From Nematostella vectensis (lineage: Eukaryota > Cnidaria > Anthozoa > Actiniaria > Edwardsiidae), in the NCBI RefSeq assembly GCF_932526225.1, contig NC_064040.1:16222994-16286993 (forward strand): DNA of 64,000 bases, given 5' to 3'. Below are positions 57,621 to 64,000 of this stretch, in pieces. A program made the translations under genes and the position numbers. Below the pieces are notes generated by a model that saw nothing but the letters and a program-made list of their open reading frames with translations, searched no databases and was not told where the DNA came from. Numbering within the stretch: the first letter of the stretch is position 1; each line of letters begins with the position of its first letter.

Positions 57621-58117
57621 ATACACGGGACACACGTTTTTGGGGAGGGACGGACGGACATCGCGGCCCTAAAGCTGGAGTCGATGGGTTGTCAATATTT
57701 GCTACCATATTTTTCTTGTACCAACTTTTCTTAGGTATGGGGCTCCGCGTGGGAGCTCCGCTAAAAACTGATAATTCGTCTGTTTTAACTGCTATCCCTT
57801 TAGGTTCTAGAGACCACGCCTTTCATTAAGGGGTCCACATCTATGCAAGTAAGACCCATTTTGCTATTCCTTTGGGTTTAAGTTCAATTTAATTTTTTCG
57901 ACAAGCATATGTTACCTTTATGTGCTCAGGCTTCTTCCAAATACCGAATAATTGCAGTTACTAGTAATGATTTTTATAGATTGTTGGTGGTTTTTTATAC
58001 ATTTTGTTTACGTTTTTGTTATCATCTACTGTCTCAAAGCCGTGCCACATCAAGGAATTAAACAATTAGGACGGAGATAGAGGGCTTTCCTCGCCCCCCC
58101 CCCTCCCCCACAAAAAA
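57621..58117. other. End of the duplicated array
   Basis: 57621-58080 matches 47990-48470 of copy 3, marking where copy 4 stops before single-copy DNA resumes. No gene. Confidence 0.5.
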
Positions 58118-58398
58118 AGTTGGATTTACAAGCCCAAGCAATTTTCTATGGTCATTTCACAAATCGACTCGTTATTTCGAGCTTTGGACTTGAGCACTCG
58201 TGGCTTGTAAATCCAGAGAAAAGGTTCCTCCACTTCAGCAGCATAAGTTTTCCTTCTCGTACAAATATTTAAAACTTATTAACCTCGCTTGCTCGGTCCG
58301 TACTGAGAAATCTCAGCCCTCGGTCTTTTTGCCAGACCGAGGCCTGCGGCTCGCGGGCTTAGATTTCTCAGTACGGACCTCGCGCTCGGTTAATAAGT
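58118..58398. mobile_element. Two small inverted-repeat elements
   Basis: First: TGGATTTACAAGCC near 58121 with its inverse GGCTTGTAAATCCA near 58202, about 95 bp. Second: 58272-58397, arms ATTAACCTCGC...TCCGTACTGAGAAATCT and the inverse AGATTTCTCAGTACGGACCT...GTTAAT around a GC-rich centre. Both look like MITEs or hairpin remnants; neither encodes protein. Confidence 0.65.
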
Positions 58399-58544
58399 AG
58401 TATAGGCGAACGAGAATTCGCAATGGTCGCGGTGGTACAACTCAATAAAGAATCGCCATTTACAGACCGCTAGGCGGAATGTCATACCTCGAAATTCAAG
58501 CTAGCATTGATGCAACTGCAACACTTGTTGTATGACTTTAGCTT

Positions 58545-60527
58545 TTATTGGCCATCATCTTTTCCACACAGATAATCGACAAACAAGTCGCTTTTCAGGC
58601 GGAAGCACGTGGTTGAGCCGAGTACGTCCTCAGTTGGAGGGATAGTACATGTCTGCTTGCCCTCGCACAGGTACTTGACAAGGATGCCCGACCGCCCTCT
58701 GTGAGCTAGACAGTTCTGCCAGATGCTGCTATCACAGGTGCAGTTGAAGCCGTGGCCATGACCGAAGAAAACTGAGAGAATGTGCAGTTTGTAACCTCTG
58801 CGACAAGAGAGGATGACGTCTGCTTTGTCCTGACAGCCATGAGCCTGAAGTGTCTTGAATGGTGGTTCTGTTGGCTCGACTGCAATTAAAATGCAAAGGC
58901 TTCTTTATTAAAATCGGTTATTCTCTATATATTTTCTACCACTTTTCCCAAGTCCCTAAAATTGATATTTTCTCATATATGTCTCAAATGAGTGACCCTT
59001 CCACCGGGTCAGGTCTTTATTTCAAGTTTTGAATAAACGGAAAAAGCAAAATCCAAGGAAAGTTCAGTACAATCTTTCATTGTTCGATATATTATAAAAA
59101 GGGTAGTTTGAGGATGCTAATTGCCTTTCGTTAGATCATTTTTGCATTTTAAGGGGTGAGGCACTTATTTAATGGGGCGTTTATTGGAAGCCGCCCGCTA
59201 AAATAGGCACTTTTGGTAACTCGCATTCTTTCAATGTAATGTTTTACCCTTTGGTATCGGATTTGTAACTGCAGGTTGTCTGTTTTTGTATTTCTGTACT
59301 TGTAGTGTGTAAAGTAGAGCGCTCCTAGAAATGTATTTCTTCTAGTAAGAATAAAGATTATTATTAGATTTATTATTTGAATTCTGGATGGTTATTTTAA
59401 ATATTCTTGCAACAGATCGTTGTATTTTCAAGTTTACGTAAAGAGTAACTGAACGACATTCTTTTAAAAAGGTGTTTGCTGTACGACTGTATTAAAATGT
59501 TCAAGGGTGGTGGACGGGGAAGGGCAGGGGGGCGCTTAACCCCCCCCCCACCTTTTTCGAATACCTGCGAATAAAGCTAGTCAGTCAATGCATTGAAAAC
59601 AAGACGAAGGCTATTTCATCTAAGAACTGTGTCCACAGTACTTGATCTATTTGTCGTCATTTTCACTTTGTCTCTCAACACGCACATCTGTACAACCTTC
59701 CAAATCCTGAAGAAAGGCTTTGGTACACTTTTCTTGTTGATGATTAGTTTGCCTACGTTGTAAGTGTTAGTGAGTTGCTTCAGCTGCTAGAATGTTGATT
59801 GGGGCATTCAATATCAAAATATGCAAATTGCTAGTTCAACCAGAATCAAGACAAAAGACTCGCTTATGTTTTTTCAAATAATAATATCTTCTACAGTGGA
59901 ACCTGGATTTTGCGAGATGCCTCAGGAGAAATAAAATGTATCGTGAAATCGAGTTATCGTTGCAAAAAGGTCCTAAATTTTACGATATAAAGAAAAATCC
60001 ATTGAAAATATCACAGGCTTACCAACCTCTCAGTCAGTCTCCAGTCAATCCCAATAACTAGCTCGAATATTTTCACGATTGATCACCTCCTGTAATTGTC
60101 TTATAATTGTCTTATATCATAGAATAAAGTTCACAATAAACTCTCATTGCTTTTGCTGTGATGTGTATTTATTCAGGATAAGCGGTATTCCTAATGTTTG
60201 AGCAGTTGAGGGATTCCGCGTTAGTATCAAGTAACGCGGAATCCCTGTTTCCCTATGTCCAATTTTCCCTAAGAAACTGCAATATAATAATTAGTCCAGG
60301 TTTGGGTGTGGAAAAGCAAATCTTAGGACTCCGAAAGGCTGCCCGTTTAAAAGAACCGTCTTTGGAGGATGGAGCCTTTATGGCAATATAATGTAGCAAC
60401 TAATTCTTTAATCAGTAACAGTCGCGTCGAAGTTGTACTCACCGCAATTCGAGTGTTCCACATATCCATAAGAGGGATTGGCGACGAAGATTAGAAAACC
60501 GAGAAGCGTTATCAACATTACCGCCAT
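58545..60527 (-). CDS. Secreted SUEL/rhamnose-type lectin, gene B (two exons)
   Basis: Exon 1 60527-60443 encodes a signal peptide (MAVMLITLLGFLIFVANPSYG) and YVEHSNC, donor G|GTGAGT, phase 1. Exon 2 58879-58545 has acceptor TTGCAG and encodes one SUEL lectin domain: AHGCQDKADVILSC, VFFGHGHGF, LCEGKQTC, LGSTTC, DLFVDYLC, then GKDDGQ and TAA. The product is about 139 aa with eight lectin Cys. The stop overlaps an AATAAA. Gene A's lectin exon is the clear paralog, with the same exon 1 layout and VFFGHGHG and LFVDY signatures. Here the position of gene A's donor reads AAAAG|ATGATGG, so no splice to a further exon is possible and there is no minisatellite. Likely an extracellular carbohydrate-binding protein. 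Confidence 0.87.
58880..60442 (-). other. Gene B intron with MITE-like end and a perfect hairpin
   Basis: No coding signal. 59895-60000 begins CAGTGGAACCTGGATTTTG, typical of a Tc1/mariner- or hAT-type MITE end, with no matching inverted end found. 60209-60246 is a perfect hairpin (15-bp arms AGGGATTCCGCGTTA, 8-nt loop). 59510-59560 is G- and C-rich low complexity. Confidence 0.5.
60209..60246. repeat. Perfect 15-bp hairpin
   Basis: AGGGATTCCGCGTTA, loop GTATCAAG, then the exact inverse TAACGCGGAATCCCT. It could be a small hairpin RNA, an element end or a snap-back scar; nothing else identifies it. Confidence 0.85.
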
Positions 60528-60659
60528 CTCTGTACGTCTGAGCAGACTGGTTACACACATGTGAATTAAAAACACTTGAACTAAGAATAGTGTATTCAAA
60601 AACTATCCAGGATAAGAGGTCGGCTAGAAGAGGGGGATGAAATAGGGCACAAAACACTT

Positions 60660-62717
60660 CCGGGAGTGGGGGGCGGGGCGTAACTACTAGGTGTTTAAAA
60701 AGATGAGGATTATTAGCATAAATCCATTTTTTAAAGCCAGTGCCATCAAGTCAACCATATGGGTGAGTCTAGCACGTTTGTCTTATTCTCTCCAGCCATT
60801 GAAGCTGCTCTAACCTTGATTTATCGCTGATCAGATTAATTTTCGCTTTACGTAACTCTTATACACCTTGTATTAAAAAAAAGTGATTGGAAAATGGTAG
60901 AAGTATAGGTACTATTACCCATTTAAGGTTATTGGCATATATGCATGGTTCTGGCATTGCTGTAATTGTCTATAACCTTTATCCGTTCGAATAGTCAAAA
61001 CATAATAACCTTTCGGTCTTAAATCTGCAATTTGCCATTCGCTGTTTTCATCAACAAGGTTTTTCTTCTTGAATAGGTGTATGAACAAACATCTTATTGT
61101 ACGATCCAACACTAGCCTTTACAAACTTTTATCGCCGTTTTCGATCTTCTCTTGGCAATCATTGGATCCTCTACCATTTTATTCAAACCGTCGGAGGTTC
61201 CTTTGTTTTTGTTTTTTATTTAGTGAGAATATTTTAGTCCGCTTACTATAACGATTAAACCTTTTTTGGTTGCTGTGGTATAAAAGTGCGCTTGTGCAAA
61301 TGTAAACAACTTAATTTTACAAAAGAGAAGAAGATAAACAATAACAACGACATTACACACAGCAGGTTAAATAAAGTAAGATTTCTTTGTCTAGTAAATT
61401 CACAGTAATGTCGACACCTCTTTCCTTGAGAGCGGAGTGTGTGTAAGTAACAACGTGTACACGAGCCGTTAACACCATATTTGGTTGTCAAGGGTACTGG
61501 TGACTATCTAGACTCCTTCCCAGCACCCACGCTCCAGCGTTGTGTGACTACGACCGATGGAGTTATTATCCGAGAACCAGAATTATTTGGCGGGATCAGC
61601 GCCGCCGGCAAAATGTGCATTTCAAGCAAGTATTAGTGGGGGGGGGGGGGGGGGGGTAAAAATGCTCGTCCTACCCCATAAAATTCACCCCAAGTGCTAT
61701 CCCTTAGGGCATAAAATTCCCCCCAAGTGCTATCCCTTGGGGTCTCTGGGGGTGTTCCATCCCTTAGGGTGTACCAGGTAACTCGACCCCAAAAAATACA
61801 AATCACACTTCCAGTTACAGTTGTTTAATCAAATGTCAATCTGTCGATCTCATGTCAACTTTTTAATTCGATTGTTTTATCTGCTAACCCTTAGGGTTAA
61901 AAAATTTAGAAACCACATCCATTTTGCTATTCGTTTGGGTTAAAATTCATTTTTTCGACGAGCATGTACATTTTTAGAGTGCCCCTAACGCACACCTCCG
62001 GGGGGTATTAGCGTACAATTAGCAAGATGGCTGCATCTGTCTCCCGCCCCTACAATACAGTGCAGGACAGTGCAGAATGTTCGCTCCCTAAATAATTCTA
62101 CTCTTGGGTTACCTGTGTATCAGCAACCGCTGACCATCAGTGTTGTCTTCATCTTCGATCAAAACACAAGATATGGGTGTCCGAACATTTATAGAAGGTA
62201 TCTTCGCTTTTTCCATCGTTTACTAAACTTTTTTAACACCAATGTGTAGTGTTTGAAATGTGAATCTTGCTGTAGAATAGATCTCGCTGTTAGAATAACA
62301 ACTTTTAAATTACTGTCTTCTTTATTAGAGTCAATACAGAAGGTCTCACACATCGCACGATCAACAAGGAAAAGGTACTGTAAGTAAGCTTATTAAATAT
62401 TTGGGTACTTAAAATAAAGGATGATATTTCAGATGTCATTTGCCTAGTGTTACAATAGCCTTTGCTTAGTGTGTAGTGTACATTCCAAACTGTTTTTGAA
62501 TTGCACAGCATTGGCCTTTGAATGACTTTAACAATGTACTGTACTTATGAAACAAAAATATGGGGAAGGCCGGTAAGTCATTCAACACAATGGTAAAATT
62601 CTGACTTACAATAGAAACTATTCCATACACATGCAGACAACAAAAGAATGATAACATACTAATATTTAGAATTTTAATCATGACTTGTATTTGATATTCA
62701 ATATATGCTGCTCTTAG
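60660..62717. other. Intergenic DNA and presumed METAP1D intron
   Basis: No gene recognised. 60930-61090 weakly resembles the dispersed repeat in gene A intron 1. 61639-61657 is a G run. 61675-61775 holds short repeats of AAGTGCTATCCCTTAGGG. An ATG at 62028 opens a short frame starting MAASVSRPY, a conceivable first exon of the downstream gene, but no donor supports it. Confidence 0.4.
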
Positions 62718-62949
62718 GCCTAGATACCATATCGCCTCAGTTTACAATCCTTCAACTGGTGAACCATACAAGGTGTCTCCACCACACCCTGTGCCCGCTC
62801 ATATACCAACACCCTGTTATGCAGAAACAGGGAAAGTTCCACCACATCCATGGTCAGTGGAAATAAAGACCAAACAGCAGATTGAAGCTGTTAGGAAGTC
62901 TTGTCAATTAGCCAGGTGTGTCATGCGAATGGCGAAGCAGATTGTTAAG
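62718..62949 (+). CDS. Methionine aminopeptidase 1D-like exon (mitochondrial type)
   Basis: One internal exon with acceptor CTCTTAG before 62718 and donor AAG|GTAAGC after 62949 (ends in phase 0). It reads RPRYHIASVYNP...PPHPVPAHIPTPCYAETGKVPP, then IKTKQQIEAVRKSCQLARCVM. This matches the segment of type-I methionine aminopeptidases just before the catalytic core, closest to METAP1D (HPVPKHIKKPDYVTTG... then DQIQGLHQACQLARHV in human, from memory). The enzyme removes initiator Met in mitochondria; the metal-binding residues would be in later exons to the right of the window. An alternative acceptor at TCGCCTCAG (62739) would drop the first few residues. Confidence 0.8.
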
Positions 62950-63151
62950 GTAAGCAGGTGTGTGGCCTGGATTTGATTATTTTTCAACTGAAAATAATAA
63001 CATTTGCTGGTCGATGGGGGGAGGGAGGGGGATCAGATACTCTACTTTAATTAACTATTCCCAGGCAATACAATGATATACATACATAACATTCTTAACA
63101 ACTTTGATTGTTTAAAGCTATATTTTAACTTCCATAGCTAGTTTCCTTTTC

Positions 63152-63466
63152 AGTCCCGTACCCAGAATTTTTCTTGGGGGGTGCAAAATCTGAAAAAGTG
63201 GACCTAATTTTTGTGGGGAAGGGGGGGGGGGGGGGGGGGGGTGGGAGGGAGGGAGTGTTCTGATAAAAATCTGACCACCCCCTAAAGAACAAAAAGGGTT
63301 TTTTATCCCTTTGCAGTATCTCCACGGGGCGTTAATTGTCAGATTTGACTACAAAAAAAGTCTGACTTATGGATTAATGACATATCAGAATGATCTAGCT
63401 TATGTTTTAAGGCCGTTGTGGGGGGTGGTGCGTTCGCACCCGTGCACCCCCCTGGATATGGGCCTG
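63152..63466. mobile_element. MITE-like element with G-rich runs in the METAP1D intron
   Basis: Left end CAGTCCCGTACCCAGAATTT...GGGGGGTGC. Right end contains GCACCCCCCTGGATATGGGC, an imperfect inverse. Internal sequence includes TTTTTGTGGGG and a long G run (63221-63241). No protein; an open frame at 63311-63526 has no recognised domain. Confidence 0.55.
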
Positions 63467-63599
63467 CTTATAAGAAGTGTTAATCAAATGACTCACACTC
63501 TAGCCAGATTGGCTGGATCTCTGTGACATGGGTGTTCATAAGGAATTTGGATATTCAACTGCCACATCTAGATAAGTTGCCCTGTGTTTCCATGGCAGT

Positions 63600-64000
63600 A
63601 CTTATACACTGACTCACACTTATTTAATATCCCCTTGTTATACACTGACTCACACTTATTTAATATCCCCTTGTTATACACTGACTCGCACTTATTTAAT
63701 ATCCCCTTGTTATACACTGACTCGCACTTATTTAATATCCCCTTGTTATACACTGATACACACTCATTTAATATCCCCTTGTTATACACTGATACACACT
63801 TATTTAATATCCCCTTGTTATACACTGATACACACTCATTTAATATCCCCTTGTTATACACTGATACACACTCATTTAATATCCCCTTGTTATACACTGA
63901 CTCACACTTATTTAATATCCCCTTGTTATACACTGACTCGCACTTATTTAATATCCCCTTGTTATACACTGATACACACTCATTTAATATCCCCTTGTTA
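63600..64000. repeat. 36-bp minisatellite running off the right edge
   Basis: About 11 units of 36 bp containing TTATACACTGACTCACAC and TTTAATATCCCCTTG. Variants (GACTCACAC, GACTCGCAC, GATACACAC) occur in blocks, suggesting unit-level gene conversion. It lies in an intron of the METAP1D-like gene. The unit is unrelated to the lectin-tail 36-bp repeat. Confidence 0.93.

Larger units (their letters stand above)
9045..58080. repeat. Four-copy tandem segmental duplication carrying CDPS genes
   Basis: Four direct copies: copy 1 about 10060-19120 (with a diverged edge from 9045), copy 2 about 23915-32530, copy 3 about 37230-49568, copy 4 about 49569-58080. Copy 3 is the fullest at about 12.3 kb. 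Copy 1 lacks about 515 bp (equivalent of 47996-48510) and has the GC-rich insertion at its end. Copy 2 is cut off at about 32531. Copy 4 lacks the gypsy RT block. Copies 2 and 3 share a 2.7-kb block in intron 1 that copies 1 and 4 lack. Scattered substitutions and indels differ between copies, which argues against simple assembly duplication. Confidence 0.9.

Noticed and set aside
62028..62100. First exon of METAP1D starting MAASVSRPY
   Set aside because: No donor site continues the frame before a stop, and there is no clear mitochondrial targeting pattern; left unsupported.
63568..64000. CRISPR array at the right end
   Set aside because: Units are contiguous 36-bp repeats with no unique spacers, in a eukaryotic intron.

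Overview
The window is eukaryotic, intron-rich and AT-rich. It looks like cnidarian DNA, most likely a sea anemone such as Nematostella. This is inferred from the gene content: an animal cyclodipeptide synthase (a family with a characterised Nematostella member), SUEL/rhamnose-type lectins, a GM2-activator-like lipid-binding exon, hammerhead retrozymes, and many Ty3/gypsy, LINE and MITE remnants. Most of the host genes read on the minus strand.

Layout. (1) 1-8.6 kb: a minus-strand secreted-protein gene ('gene A'). Its signal-peptide exon is at 8549-8468, followed by a symmetric phase 1-1 SUEL lectin exon at 6026-5700 and a GM2-activator-like (ML-type) exon at 236-41; the gene runs off the left edge. 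The long last intron holds three arrays of a 36-bp minisatellite that copies the end of the lectin exon together with its splice donor. A ~4.1-kb foldback element with TTAA ends is inserted there. (2) ~10-58 kb: a four-copy segmental duplication. Each copy carries an apparently intact three-exon cyclodipeptide synthase (CDPS) gene on the minus strand (16198-10700, 32230-24629, 46043-38260, 56139-50600). Intron 2 of every copy holds the same head-to-head scrambled Ty3/gypsy remnant, and intron 1 of copies 2 and 3 holds an extra 2.7-kb block with a MITE and a LINE fragment. (3) 19.1-23.9 kb: a GC-rich foreign-looking insertion with a large decayed ORF and 47-48-bp repeats, lodged between copies 1 and 2. 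(4) 32.5-37.2 kb: single-copy DNA between copies 2 and 3, containing a retrozyme-like array with two hammerhead ribozymes and one inverted truncated unit. (5) 58.5-60.5 kb: 'gene B', a two-exon secreted SUEL lectin on the minus strand, paralogous to gene A. (6) 62.7 kb: one exon of a mitochondrial-type methionine aminopeptidase (METAP1D-like) on the plus strand, followed by a 36-bp minisatellite that reaches the window end.

How it fits together. The CDPS cluster should make cyclodipeptides (2,5-diketopiperazines) from aminoacyl-tRNAs. All four copies keep the nucleophilic Ser, the Asn/Tyr/His signature of the NYH subfamily and the Tyr/Glu pair, so the cluster may be a dosage amplification of an unusual animal small-molecule pathway. 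No obvious tailoring enzyme is visible here. The two lectin genes flank the CDPS array and probably act outside the cell. The array has been reshaped by recombination and transposition. No search or alignment was run; all calls come from reading the sequence and from family knowledge.
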